Below are positions 23,858 through 35,500 of a stretch of 64,000 bases of DNA, piece by piece. The number at the start of each line of letters is the position of its first letter. The stretch's first letter is position 1. The notes beneath the pieces were generated by a model that saw nothing but the letters and a program-made list of their open reading frames with translations, searched no databases and was not told the origin of the DNA. Source of the stretch: Ilex aquifolium (taxonomy: Eukaryota; Streptophyta; Magnoliopsida; Aquifoliales; Aquifoliaceae); the NCBI GenBank assembly GCA_951799425.1, contig OX637395.1, positions 3,634,001 through 3,698,000 of the forward strand, given 5' to 3'. The position numbers and the translations under genes are program-made.

Positions 23858-24034
23858 CAAAACACAAACAAAAAACCTAGTCCACAAACAGCATTTTTTG
23901 GCTTGAAAATAGCTCTTTGATCTTTTTAGTGGTTAGATTATGAGTTCCTTTTGTTTCTATTGCTTGAAGAGTAACATGCCTTGAGAAGAGAGAAAAGAAC
24001 ATTTCACCATCCCTTTTAGCCAATAAAGAAAGAT

Positions 24035-24035
<1 letters not shown>

Positions 24036-24067
<32 letters not shown>
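24036..24067. repeat. Compound (TG)n(AG)n microsatellite
   Basis: TG repeats run into AG repeats without a gap. Confidence 0.9.
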
Positions 24068-25580
24068 GAGGATTAATAATATACATAATGCATGAATTGA
24101 AATCTAAAACAAGGAGGGGGGGGGTGGGAAAGTAAAGAGGATTTGAGTTGGGTTCACTTTCTACTTCATAGAAGAAAGGAGTAGTTGCTACCCATCACAT
24201 GGGGGAGGGGGATAAACTAAAGTGCTCTTCCTGACAAATCCAAATCATGGTTGTGCTAAATTATTCATGCCAGACCTAAGCTTGTCCCCCCCTTCCTTTT
24301 TTCTAACATAAAAATACCCAAAATTTCAATCTTGTTTTGACAGCTAAACCACCTTTGAATTTTCCATTTTCCATAATACACCCAAGATTTTTTTATTGTT
24401 GTCTCCCCCAAAGCATGTTCAATGTCCTACATTTACAAAGTGACACCATTGATTGTGCTTCAAGACTTGCTCTCCTTCAATATATATCAAGCATTCAAAG
24501 AAACTTTGTTAAGAACAGTTTTAATGAAATCTTAAGCATGGTGAAACATGTACTTTTGTAACTTATGGGGAAACTTTCTCCAATGGCTACAACCACCATT
24601 GATCATTCTCCCACTTTATGCAACCGTCGAGAGGAAGATAAGTCTTGAACACACCGAAAGTTAAGGCTGAGCTCAGCTGAAAAGTGTCACCTGATCTTTT
24701 CCAAGTCATCTACCTTACTTTAAAATTCACTCCCCACACCATCCATAGGTACCAACATTCTTAAAAAATAGCTCGCATGCTATAATATAGTGGTCCAAGT
24801 AGGCCGACATAAAATCGCATGTCCCAAGTTCAAGTCTCTCTAACGCATAAAATTAGGGTTTAACCGATGTGTGTGTGATTTGTTAGTGATTGCTTGTATT
24901 GAGAAATTACATTGCAACCATAAATTTTAATGACACATGTTTAGGACGATTCACTAGTACCCCCAAATGAATTATCCACCCCAAGAGCTCAAGAACTCCC
25001 CCTATACCTACTTTCTATGGGGCAAAACAACTATTATGAGTTAATTAAAGCCAACATATTAAACATTCATTTTTTTGATGAATTATAGATTTCCTCAAAA
25101 GTCAACATTTAATGATTTAATTAAAGTCAACATGTTAAGTTAAATGAAATTGTCTTCAATGTTCTTGACAATATAAATATTCCTTCAAATGACACAGCCT
25201 AGCAGAATACTTTGTCAATCCTCAATTGAGATGAAGAAACATTATGTGTTATTCTGTTGATTTTGTTCATGAATGTGTTCAACCAACCCAATTCAGTGGA
25301 TGATCACATTGTTCTCTGCCCTCTCATTCATTAATGTAAAGTAATTGTAGAGGAGAATAGATTCTTTTCTTCAAATCTATTTGGATTTTAGTAGATAACT
25401 TGTCTATTTACAAAGAACTTGTCTATCAACTGTGTGATTCAAGTAGAATAAATGGGTACTGTTCTAAAAAGGTCATATGCTTTTTGGATATTGTTTTTGC
25501 TAAGAGCCACAAAGGCTGTATTGAAGATCTGAAGCTCTGGCCCTTTTTTTTCCCCCAATTCTTAATATCTCTTGTAGTAT
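24068..25580. other. Intergenic sequence
   Basis: No gene is visible. The stretch near 24785-24830 (gtggtccaagtagg ... agttcaagtctct) has loose box A/box B spacing and could be an old SINE, but no tail or duplication supports it. Confidence 0.35.
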
Positions 25581-25581
25581 T

Positions 25582-26065
25582 TTGGACTCGTTTGGTTGTC
25601 GTATGGTAAAAAAAGATTATATTAATTAATACAAGCTAATTCTATATAAACAGATACAAAATAAAATTAAATATAGGATAAAAATAATACTCATTGTATT
25701 CCAGTGTTTGATAAGACATTGAATAAAAGTGGGGTAATATAGTACTAATTATATATTGATAAAAAAAAACAATCAATCTAATCTATTTATGGATGTTTTT
25801 GTTTAGTTGGTGAGCAAAATAGTAAAATATAACTTAACACGGTTTTACTGTATTACAATACCACATATTCGGGTGATATTAAAATTGGTTCAATAATACA
25901 GATAGAACACATTATTCGTATACATATTTTATATGTATACGAAATAAGAGTAGATATAATGCTGAGTATTTTTAGCAACCAAACAAAATATAAGGTTATA
26001 TTAGAGAATTTTAATTTGTTATGATTCTTTAATACACTTCTTAATACTGCAACCAAATGACTCCT
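25582..26065. mobile_element. MITE-like element with GACTCGTTTGGTTG ends
   Basis: The left end ggactcgtttggttgtcgtat and the right end, reverse complemented (gttaggagtcatttggttgcagta), match over about 15 bases. The interior is AT-rich and non-coding and the length is about 484 bp. I found no secure target duplication. Confidence 0.55.
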
Positions 26066-27272
26066 AACTATCATCTTGAATTTAAAGTAATTTTCACACG
26101 TACCATCTCATATTTGGTATATTATGTCAAATGTCAGGAGATATGAGTAAAACCCTTAAGGCGTGTTTGAAGAACGTACTACAAAAACTCATTTATGTAA
26201 ATATTTCTTTTTTTAAGTGGAACCCTTAGGGTATCTCCAATATTGACCTAAACTCAAACTTAAAATGTGAGTAAAAGATTGAATAAAAAGCTTGATTTGG
26301 TATGGTATTCTTCAATAGGTAAAACCAAATTTATACTCAAATCTTTTTTAAAATTTCCATATTGTCCCAAACATATTTCTTTTTTAAAATTTCCATACAT
26401 GCACATGCTTGACTAATAATTGCTACTACTTGTTTGTTCACTATTTTAGGGCATCCCCAATTACTTAGATCAAGTTATGGTACCAAAATAAAATTTTGAT
26501 ATTATATTAAAAAATAATTTATAATTATATATCATGAATTAATAATAGTAGCTATTAAACTTAAAACTAATTAAATAAATAAAATAAAAAATAAATTATA
26601 TGCATCATATTTTTATTGGGTGAAAAAGGATGTAAGGGACGAGCTCGGGGCAGCCCAGTGGCCAGCCAAGGGCATGTGCTTGCCTATTGGTCAACGTTAT
26701 CTGGGCCATTGACAATTAATGGGTCAGACCACACAATGCAAAAATGACAATCCACAATCAAATTCTTTCTACCGATAAAATAAAAAATAAAAAAAAACTT
26801 ACATTTATATTTAATTCAAATTTAAATAACAAACACACTGAAATGACTGAAACAACCTTCCAACATAGGATTTGACTTTGGTATCAAAGTATGTGAAATT
26901 TATAATTTGTTTGGTTCATTATACAAGCTTTTGGGGTATTTATAAGTAAAATAATTAAGTTGATGTAAAAAAAAATTATAAATTTTACAGTTAATTTACA
27001 ATTATTTAGGGATCAAGTTATAATTTTTTTAAGGATTTCCGATCGATCCTTAGGATCCATTTTAAAACGTTAAAACCAATGGAAATATTTAGAATCAATT
27101 GCAAAAAACCTCAAAAATTATAAAAGACCCTCCAAAAATCATACAAAAAATGATTAAATTTTTTTTTATAGTGGTATCATATCCATTTTTTTTTTTGGTT
27201 ACCATAGTATTTTCCTCCAGCATATTGACCAAAAAGTCCCTAGCCACTATAACTACTAATAAATAGTGTTTT
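26066..27272. other. AT-rich intergenic sequence
   Basis: Several gtatctccaat / gcatccccaatt phrases (26230, 26450) look like ends of small MITEs, but no complete element can be delimited. No gene is visible. Confidence 0.35.
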
Positions 27273-27282
27273 ATTACTTTTA

Positions 27283-27485
27283 TTTTTTTAATTCAATGAT
27301 CAGAGTATTCGGATCAGTTTATGCGTATTTCGATTAATTTTTTTTGGTCAAATTAAAGACAAGTCATTCATGCTGATATTAAGATATTTATGAAAGATAA
27401 ATTTTTCATGAACTGAACTTCAAATAATTATCAAAATTTAACTTAGGCGGTCTAAGTTTATAATTTATTTTTATTATCACTTGGG
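27283..27485 (-). mobile_element. SINE, family A, reverse orientation
   Basis: On the minus strand it starts near caagtgataataaaa, passes agcatgaatgacttgtcttt and aaactgatccgaatactctgatca, and ends in an A-rich tail. ATTACTTTTA occurs on both sides (27273-27282 and 27486-27495). It is more diverged than the 11762 and 15327 copies, so it is probably older. Confidence 0.75.
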
Positions 27486-27495
27486 ATTACTTTTA

Positions 27496-28255
27496 CTTTT
27501 TTGTACTGCGCCGGAAAGTGACAGTCAATCAAAAGTAACAGAAATCCATTGGTCCATAACAGATTCAAACTGAAGGCCTCTTTTTAACCGTCATTTTATA
27601 ACTATGAATCACAGCCACACATCTCACTCTGACCATAAAATATCTCATCCGTCCAATTTGTCTCGATATTTTCAAAAACGCCCCCAAACAGAAGAGGCCC
27701 CTTCATTATCTCATGTCCTCAGATTCAATTTCGAAACCAGGACACCAGAAAAAGTAGGTAATGTCAATTTACTATAATACCCTTCATTTCGCATGCATTT
27801 ATATTGCAAAATTGTACAGGAAAAAAAAAAAGACAATTAAAAGGGTAGAATAGGAATATTATCACACGACGCCATTTTTAGACGGTTCACCTTTCCACTG
27901 TATCATTGGTCTATGTAAAAAATTGATAAAACACAAAAAGACCTTGTTTAATTAAGAATCACACGCCCCTCTCTAGGCGTTTGAAGTATAGTTTCATTAA
28001 AAAAAGTATAGTTACGAGAGTTCACTGTAATTAAACATACTCTTCAACGCTCAAAATATGTGATTAAACCTTAATCTCGACCTAAACATAAGTGTAGGTG
28101 GGGTGTATCAAAAATAGTAGTACGGTGCTAAATAATAATATTTTTAGATAAATATGTTGAGTGATCAATTTGTATATTTATTTCACGTACTAAAAAAATG
28201 TGGATTTAATTAAAACTATAAAACTTTTAATATAAATCCTTCAATCATAATTTTT
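27496..28255. other. Intergenic sequence, no gene seen
   Basis: AT-rich, without recognised repeats. Confidence 0.4.
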
Positions 28256-28545
28256 TCTTGTACCATACCTCCCATTTATCATATTTGTGGTTTATTTTTA
28301 CCACTATTGTGGTACCCAAAAAATGATAAAAATAATTATCACAACAATAATAAAAACATCCACAAATGTGATGATTTTTTTGTACCGAAGAAAAGTGATA
28401 AAAATAATTATCACAAATGTGATAAATACACACCCACAACAGTGATAAAAATACTCACAAATGTGATAAAATCACATATAAAAATGATAAATTTTTGTTA
28501 TAAAATAACCTACAAAAATTATAAAAACACTTATTAAAATAATAA
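28256..28545. repeat. Cluster of short inverted GTGATAA/TTATCAC units
   Basis: The motif GTGATAAAAATAATTATCAC and shorter forms (CACAAATGTGATAAA, TGATAAAAATA) recur about six times, together with inverted forms at the left (catttatcatatttgtgg, ttaccactattgtggta). Transcripts would form several small hairpins. Confidence 0.6.
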
Positions 28546-28562
28546 AAGTTGGAGGTAAGGTT

Positions 28563-29682
28563 AGAGATGGCAATGGATCAGGGCGAGGGCGGAAGGGGAA
28601 GTCTTCATCCCCGTACCCGCTTAAAAAATCTTCGTCCACCCCTTGTTAATGGGGCTAATTTTAATCTCTATCCTCGTCCGTGAGTAAATTTTAATCCCCG
28701 CACCCTGCCCCAGCCACCCGTCCCTTACCTTCACCCCACCTCCACTACCTAACCCCCGCACATAGCACTTAACTTTAAAGATGTCTTCCAAAAAATAAAA
28801 TCCCTTTCAAACATATCCTAAGAGTAAGGTAAATTCATGTCACCAATGTATACATAAATGCATAGAAAGTAAAATCAAATCTCACCCCAAGACCCAAAAA
28901 ACTCAAATCATATTTAGAAGGGAAAGTTATCTTATATACCAAAAATTCCTATTTTAGAGGGAAAAGAAAGGGTCTGGTAAGAGCTCTTAGGGGTACTAAA
29001 GGTTGAGAAATGAGCGGGGAGATTGTTCAAAATTTTGGGGTGGATGGGTGGTTGGGGGGGGGGGGGGGGGGGGGAGTGTAAAGAAATCAACCCAAAGTGT
29101 GTGAGTGTGAGTGCATGTGTGTTGGTATGTGCTTGGGTGTGTGGGGGTTAAGGGCCATGGAGAAGAAACGGGGAGAAAGGGAAAGAGATATACCTAAAGA
29201 GTGAGAACTAGCAGCGGTGGCTATTGGTGTTGTTGCTGGTGGCATCACTGGGGTCGATGTGAACGTGGTGGTCACTATTTAGGAAAATAGAAGAAAGCGA
29301 GAAGAGGGAAAAATAAGATGCAAAAAGTGGGGGAGCGAGATGGGTGAACGAACACTAAGAGAGAAGAGATAGGGAGGAGAGAGAAAGAGAGATAAATTTG
29401 GGGGAGAGCACTTGACTTTGACAGAATTAGGGGATAAAAATTTAACTTCATGTGTCTCTTATTAAATATATTTATATATATAGCGAGTTTAGCGGGTGCG
29501 AGGTGAGGCGAAGAGGGGGCGAGGCGGGGTAAGTGTCAATCCATCCCCATCTCCATCTTCCCATAAGTTTATATGGATATCCCTGTATACGTCTACCGTC
29601 TAATACGTATGGTCTATTCCCGGTCCAAACAGGGCGAGTTTGGACGAATCTCCATTTTTTCCCGATCCACTGTCATCCCCAA
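28563..29682. mobile_element. Non-autonomous hAT-like element (GATGGCAATGG type)
   Basis: The left end agagatggcaatggatcaggg and the reverse complement of the right end (ttggggatgacagtggatcggg) match well. The element is 1120 bp with GC-rich subterminal blocks and sits between GTAAGGTT (28555-28562) and GTACGGTA (29683-29690), a 6-of-8 duplication. GATGGCAAT ends with 8-bp duplications are typical of plant hAT elements. The short frames inside show no transposase. Confidence 0.7.
29054..29074. repeat. G21 homopolymer
   Basis: Twenty-one G inside the hAT-like element. Confidence 0.9.
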
Positions 29683-29690
29683 GTACGGTA

Positions 29691-30730
29691 CCAAAATTTT
29701 TTCTTCAACACCATAGTCAATTCCTTAAATTGAATTAAAGTTGAACTTTTATACGATTAGCAGGTTACCTAAGAGCATTCTAATGATGCTAGTTAAAATA
29801 GTAACTCAAAATATGCTTGTATATTACACATTCTATTTTAAAGAGTCACTTGTACTAATTCACTTTGACAACGGTCTTTATTTTAACTCATTATTTCAAA
29901 TAACTATCAATAATTAAAATTTAAAATACTACGTAGCATACCACATTATCGCGGATGTTGTGTGGGTGCATGTGCAAATAGGGATTTTGGGGTGGGGATG
30001 TTGGGTGGGTGTGTGCATAGAGAAGGCTTTTAGGGGTAGGGGATGCTTTGTGGGTTTATGTGTAAAGAGGGATTTGGGGTTTCGATTTGGGTTTTTGATT
30101 TGTGTGTTGTGTGCGTGAGATAAAAAGATTGAGACATAGAGGAGTTGATAAAGAGATGGAGTTTCAGTGGGGATTGAGTGGTCTATATACACACATAGAG
30201 AGTGAGAGAAAAAGACAGAAATGAGTCGAGAGAGAGATGGGGTTTTAGGGATTTGGTGGTCTATACACACACACAAAGCTCCATACTTGGGTGATGAAGC
30301 CTTGGAAAAAGATGATGAATCCACAACAAGAAGACGACGAAGCCACTGTAAGAAGATGAAGAGGAAAATGGCGCACAAGAGGCAAATATCAGCAAGTTTC
30401 GCTCGCCAGAAGTAACAAGTGAAAAGGGGCAGAGGTAGAATAACTAGTGGGATAGAGAGCTTGTTAGAGAGAAATGTTAGGACTTGGCTCTTCAAAATAA
30501 CTAAGATTAGGCTTTTAAAGAGTCCCTTAGAGTTGTTCTAAATTGGGCTAGAAACCCAAATTTCGTAATTTGTGTTAGTTCTCGAGATTCCTATGCCAAT
30601 ACTATTCGAATTTAAATTGAGTGAAATATTTTTTTAATTCCAACCAGAACAATATTTTTTCTAAATATTAAATATTTTGGATTACGTTTATTTTGAATTA
30701 AAATTGACACATCAGAATTACTATTAGCGT
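29691..30730. other. Intergenic sequence with possible MITE ends
   Basis: The phrases taagagcattctaatgatgc (~29770) and, inverted, cccttagagttgttctaaa (~30520) could delimit a ~760-bp element. A 188-codon minus-strand frame inside (29929-30495) is low-complexity (His/Pro/Thr-rich from GTG/TGG repeats) and matches no family I recognise, so I do not call it a gene. Confidence 0.35.
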
Positions 30731-31050
30731 GTTAAATATGAAACGGTCCGTTAACACGATACAAATTATAAGATTTTGGTTTTCCTTAAGCCACCTATTT
30801 CGTAAACGAATGGATCTCATCTCCGACATTATTAATAAACGAAGTAGATATGGGTGAAATCAATCAAAAAATACACGATACAACTCGTTATATACCAATT
30901 ATATATGATTCATACATTACATAAACTTGAGATGACACGATTTGTTAGATTTAAATTAATAAACAAATCTAATATAGGTGAAGTACTTTTTAATATAATC
31001 CGTTAAGACCCAAGATAAATACATCTCAACCGACACAATTGACAAGTTTA
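30731..31050 (+). repeat. Dispersed repeat, family B copy 1
   Basis: It aligns along its whole length with 37794-38099. Shared landmarks in order are gttaa-atatga-acg, gtaaacgaa/ataaacaag, aataaacgaa, tgaa-tcaatcaaaa, atacacga, cgttaagaccc and ccgacacaa. AT-rich and non-coding. Confidence 0.7.
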
Positions 31051-31587
31051 GAGCAACTTCAATCGAATTGTCAAATTCTAGTTGGACAATTCCAACGGCT
31101 TTTTTTTTGTATTCTCTCCTCCTACAACAGTTATGTCAAATGTTGATTCTGCTGGCCAAATTTTAACATGCTACAAAATTTGACTTTTTGCCAAATATTT
31201 GATCTCTCATGTCAAATTTTAACATATCTCAACTTCCTACTCATGCATGACATATAATATTTGACATATCGATTGAAGTGTAAGGTGAAAATAATAAATA
31301 TCATATGTCAAATTATCACATAGATCTTTAAATTTAAATTTAAATTTAACATATAATATTTGACATCTCTAAATGATATGGTATAATCAGACACAATTAA
31401 CAAAGAAAATTGCTATATTTATCAAATATTTTTATTCTAAATGAGGTGATACAATCTTTATCATCGGATAAGTGGGTCTCGGTTTGACGAGTGGCGATGA
31501 GAAATTTGGTAAGAAATTTGCGATGAGAAAATTGGTAAGAATATTTGATAAAGATAGCATCAGTCATTAGCAAAATTGTGACAGTTA
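31051..31587. other. Intergenic sequence
   Basis: It starts with gagcaacttcaatcg (a MITE-like end) and is rich in tgtcaaat repeats. No gene is visible. Confidence 0.35.
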
Positions 31588-32248
31588 TTAAAGAGGAGAG
31601 TATATCTTACGCCCTCGGTTTGACGAGTGGCGATGCGGACAGTGACAGAGGCCTCGCAAAAAGATAACTGCGTCTACAGACAAGCCACAAAAATTAAATA
31701 AAGAATTCGAGAAAATTAAAAAGAAAATTAAAAAAAAAACGAGAGAGAGAGAGAGAGAGAGAGAGAGGAAGAAGAGCACTTTACTTCTTTTTTATGTTGC
31801 ACGCATCCATGGAAGAAAACAGAAGGAAGACAGAGTAGTACAAGAGAAGAGAGAGAGAGAGAAGAAGAACATAAAAACTCCACCAACCTCCACGACAATC
31901 AAAGCTGTTAATCCCAAAGGAGAAGCTCAGCATCAAGAAACAAGATAGCAGAATATAAGTGTGTTTTGGAAGAGAACTTTGATGTGCGTGTGGTGAAATG
32001 GGTTTCGTCAGTTGCATGCCTTTAACAAGCATTTCTGGGTCAGAAAATTTGATTTGATGCCCACAAAACTCGTAACTTTGTTTCCTCTTTTGATATTTTC
32101 CCCATTTCTTTTGGTTTTTCTTGAACCATAGACTGATATATGTAATCTCAGCTCTCTGAGTAAATTTGTCAGAAAGGTGGTGGGCTTTCTTTTTTGTTTT
32201 TTGGTGTTCAAAACTGGAGAGAGATTGCGGGTTTGTGGGTTCTCTTAG
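31588..32248 (+). promoter_or_regulatory. Leader/promoter region of the GRAS gene
   Basis: The region directly upstream of the GRAS start is purine-rich, with a (GA) tract at 31741-31767 and another near 31847-31861. A long leader is likely because ATGs occur upstream, including a 20-codon upstream frame at 31998-32057. The transcription start cannot be fixed from sequence. Confidence 0.45.
31998..32057 (+). promoter_or_regulatory. Candidate upstream ORF in the GRAS leader
   Basis: The frame ATG to TGA has 19 sense codons (MGFVSCMPLTS...) and ends 191 bases before the main ATG. If the leader includes it, it could lower translation of the main frame. Whether it is conserved is unknown. Confidence 0.35.
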
Positions 32249-34615
32249 ATGAAGGGGATGCCCTTACCCTTTGATTTTGAGGGGAAGGGGGTGTTAGAGC
32301 TTGTTGCAAGTAGTGCTTCATTATCAACTTCAAATCCATTGACACAGAAGTGGAAGAACAACAGTAAAGTAGGTTGCTTTGTGGGTAGCTCTGAGCCTAC
32401 CTCTGTCCTGGATACTTTCAGAAGTCCAAGCCCTCCTACTTCTTCTTCAACCCTGTCTTCTTCCTTCGGTGGCGGAGGCGGCGGAGCTGCTGGTGGTTTT
32501 GGTTCTACCGACACAGCCGGCGTGGCGGCGGTTTCGGGAAACCCATCTCCGAAATGGCCGCAAACCCAGCAAGAAACACCCAGCAGCTCGAATGTGGGTG
32601 TTGAATCTGGCGGTGGTGGGAGTCTGGAGCTCCACCCTGGTCAGCCATCTCTCGAGATCGGCGTCGGTGGAGGCAGCGACGGAGCAGAGAAATGTGGGCT
32701 GGGAATGGAAGATTGGGAGGGTGTGCTATCAGATTCTGTTGCGGCATCACCAAGCCAAGAACAGTCTATACTCCGGTGGATCATGGGGGATGTGGATGAC
32801 CCATCTATGGGCTTGAACAAGGTTTTGCAAATAAGCGGTCCAGGTGACTTCGAGTTCATCAATGGCGGTTTTGGTGTTCCAGATCAAGGTTATGGGGTAG
32901 ACTCATCTGGTAATTTGGTGGGTTCTATCAACCCCTCTTTACCCACTTCAGGTTTTCCCAACAAATTCAACAACGAAAAGATTGGTTTGGTCTCAAACTC
33001 ATCATCATCTCTTCCAATTCACAAGCTTCCTAACCCTCAAAACCCCCTGTTATCCCCGTTGCACCATCCTGCACCACCCATTTCATTATCTCCAGGTGGG
33101 TTTAGTCTTTCTCCACAACATCAAACACCATTTGAATGCTTAGATGTGAAGCCCCAGATTTTCAATCATCAATTGCTAATTAACCAGCACCAATCTCAGC
33201 ATACTCAAAACCCAGCTTTTTTCTTGCCATTGCCATACACCCAGCAGGATCACCATCTTCTTATGCCACCAAATCCCAAGAGGCACAACTCCGGAGGTCT
33301 TGAACCGAACTCTCCGATCCCAAAAGGCCCATTTTTCGATTCGGCTCAAGACCCATTTTTAGGGAGACAACAGCAGCAACAGCCACTTCAGGGTCTTCCT
33401 CACCATCTTCAATTGCTTCCTCAATTTCTGCAACCAAGGCCAGCAATGGCAACGAAGCCAAAAATGGTGGGTGATGAAATGGGTCATTCCAATCAGCAAC
33501 AACAGGTTCAACAGGCGATAATTGACCAGCTATACAAGACGGCGGAGTTGGTCCAGACGGGGAATTCAATACTCGCGCAAGGGATATTGGCGCGGCTCAA
33601 TCACCAGCTCTCTCCAATTGGTAAGCCTTTTCACAGGGCTGCTTTCTACTGTAAGGAGGCTCTGCAATTACTCCTCCATACAAGCAATAACATGACCCCC
33701 TCTACGGCCACTTCGCCTCATTGTTCTCCATTTAATCTCATTTTCAAGATTGGTGCTTATAAATCTTTCTCTGAGATCTCACCCCTCCTTCAGTTTGCTA
33801 ACTTTACTTGCAATCAAACAATGCTTGAGGTTTTAGAAGGCTTTGATCGAATTCATATCCTAGATTTCGATATTGGGTATGGTGGGCAATGGGCTTCTCT
33901 CATGCAGGAGCTTGCACTGAGAAGTGGCGGCGCTCCTTCGCTCAAAATCACTGCTTTCGCATCTCCATCGACCCATGATGAGCTTGAGCTTGGTCTCACT
34001 CGGGAAAATTTGATTCATTTTTCTAATGAAATCAACATGGCATTTGAGTTTGATATTGCAAGCATTGATTCTTTGAACTCTGCTTCATGGTCACTGTCTC
34101 TTCATGGGTCGGAGAATGAGGCAATTGCTGTTAATCTCCCAGTTGGTTCCTTGTCCAACTACCAATTGCCCCTCCCTTTTGTTCTTCGCTTTGTTAAGCA
34201 ACTCTCCCCCAAAATTGTTGTCTCTGTCGACAGAGGCTGTGACCGTACTGACCTCCCATTTCCTAATCATGTAATTCATGCCCTCCAGTCTTATACAAAC
34301 CTACTTGAATCACTTGATGCTGTAAATGTGAACTTAGATGCCCTGCAGAAGATTGAAAGGTTCTTGCTCCAACCGGGCATTGAAAAAATTGTAATGGGTC
34401 GCTATCGTTCCCCTGAGAAGACTCAACATTGGAGGACTCTTTTTTTGTCATCTGGGTTCTCCCCATTAACTTTCAGCAATTTCACAGAATCCCAAGCTGA
34501 GTGTGTGGTGAAGAGAACACCTGTTCGGGGGTTCCATATCGAGAAGAGACAGTCTTCTCTTGTTCTTTGCTGGCAGCGAAAGGAGCTCATCTCAGCTTCT
34601 GCTTGGAGGTGCTGA
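32249..34615 (+). CDS. HAM: GRAS transcription factor, HAIRY MERISTEM/SCL6-22-27 type
   Basis: This intron-less gene encodes 788 residues. HAM proteins are nuclear regulators that keep shoot and root stem cells undifferentiated, partly by acting with WUSCHEL-type factors. The start fits the family: MPLPF at residues 4-8 (a Met at 4 could also be used), RSPSPPT at 58-64, a Gly run at 74-79, MEDWE at 153-157 and EQSILRWIMGD at 171-181. A Gln-rich stretch (about 373-378) precedes the GRAS domain, which begins near 423 (AIIDQLYKTAELV). The VHIID-equivalent is IHILDFD at 535-541, a PFYRE-like region follows near 597, and the SAW end is ISASAWRC at 781-788. A perfect miR171 complement lies in the codons for residues 445-451, so silencing by that microRNA is expected. 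The frame is intact. The next supported gene downstream is the convergent CDS gene. Confidence 0.96.
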   Translation: MKGMPLPFDFEGKGVLELVASSASLSTSNPLTQKWKNNSKVGCFVGSSEPTSVLDTFRSPSPPTSSSTLSSSFGGGGGGAAGGFGSTDTAGVAAVSGNPSPKWPQTQQETPSSSNVGVESGGGGSLELHPGQPSLEIGVGGGSDGAEKCGLGMEDWEGVLSDSVAASPSQEQSILRWIMGDVDDPSMGLNKVLQISGPGDFEFINGGFGVPDQGYGVDSSGNLVGSINPSLPTSGFPNKFNNEKIGLVSNSSSSLPIHKLPNPQNPLLSPLHHPAPPISLSPGGFSLSPQHQTPFECLDVKPQIFNHQLLINQHQSQHTQNPAFFLPLPYTQQDHHLLMPPNPKRHNSGGLEPNSPIPKGPFFDSAQDPFLGRQQQQQPLQGLPHHLQLLPQFLQPRPAMATKPKMVGDEMGHSNQQQQVQQAIIDQLYKTAELVQTGNSILAQGILARLNHQLSPIGKPFHRAAFYCKEALQLLLHTSNNMTPSTATSPHCSPFNLIFKIGAYKSFSEISPLLQFANFTCNQTMLEVLEGFDRIHILDFDIGYGGQWASLMQELALRSGGAPSLKITAFASPSTHDELELGLTRENLIHFSNEINMAFEFDIASIDSLNSASWSLSLHGSENEAIAVNLPVGSLSNYQLPLPFVLRFVKQLSPKIVVSVDRGCDRTDLPFPNHVIHALQSYTNLLESLDAVNVNLDALQKIERFLLQPGIEKIVMGRYRSPEKTQHWRTLFLSSGFSPLTFSNFTESQAECVVKRTPVRGFHIEKRQSSLVLCWQRKELISASAWRC
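33583..33603 (+). promoter_or_regulatory. miR171 target site
   Basis: These 21 bases begin GATATTGGCG and end GGCTCAATCA. They are the exact reverse complement of the canonical plant miR171, with no mismatch. The site is in the coding sequence at the start of the GRAS domain (LARLN codons), where HAM genes are known to be cut. Cleavage would be expected between target positions pairing with microRNA bases 10 and 11, around 33593-33594. Confidence 0.95.
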
Positions 34616-35500
34616 GCGGCAGCATTTGGAAACTGGATTTGTTGATTCATCCTCTTCATGAAGGTGCCTCATAAGCCATCGCTCATTGCTTTAGTCTCTG
34701 ATCTTTTTGAATTTTCTAGCCTGTGATTTCTTTGCCTAATTGTCTTTGTGGGTTAGACAGATTGTTTCCAAGTAAGAAAAAACCCAAACAATTTAGTTAC
34801 TGGATGTTCTGGTATAGTTCTCTTCTTTCAGTGTCTTATGTTGGATATGGAATTACTGTTTTGGTGCTTTCATGCTGTTGTTGCTAGAAGCATCAGTTAG
34901 CTGTGTTTATGTTGGGGGCTGTTTGTTGTACACTTGACAACAAAGGAAAACCAGAAATGGAAAAAAAAAATTGACCCTTAAGTTGATGTCTCTCTTTTGC
35001 ATCTGTTATAGTTTCTCAATTGCTTGCTGTTAGGAACTTTGAGCTCTGATCCCATGATTGGAAAGTTTTGACAGTGTTTCATTAATCATATTCATTGTGT
35101 ATGCTAATCGTTGTGAACAATACCCGAATCGCTTGTCAATTCCTTGTTGTGCTCTTCCATTATTGTTGAAATTTTGTCATGTTGTTGTTGTATCTTTACC
35201 TTTTCGTGTCTGTTTTGTGTTTATTCTATTTTTTTGGTCTCATCTTGTTCCAGTTGAGTGATACTCATATGTTTTCTTAGGCAACTCCAGTAACTTTGTT
35301 AGGCCTCACTCATATTGATTCAACTATTGCAAAAAGCTACCTGGCTGATGCATATAATTTATAAGCTTTTTCTTAGAATGATTTCACTAGAATTCCTTGT
35401 TCTGATAGATACAAGCTCCAAAACAGCCTCAATACTTCTTACTAAGGCTAAAGTTTAAACTTCATTTTTTTTTTGGTAACTCTAGAGTTTAGCTTAATGA
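34616..35500 (+). other. 3' flank / probable 3' UTR of the GRAS gene
   Basis: T-rich sequence (tttgtgttt, ttgttgttg) follows the TGA, as in plant 3' UTRs. No clear AATAAA fixes the end. No other gene is visible here. Confidence 0.4.

Noticed and set aside
24785..24830. tRNA-like box A/box B spacing
   Set aside because: The motifs are weak, there is no cloverleaf, no 3' tail and no target duplication.
29929..30495. 188-codon minus-strand frame
   Set aside because: Low-complexity His/Pro/Thr-rich translation of GTG/TGG repeats, no family match, and it lies inside a likely transposon.
32379..33569. Several frames on both strands inside the HAM gene
   Set aside because: They are shadows of the intact GRAS frame.
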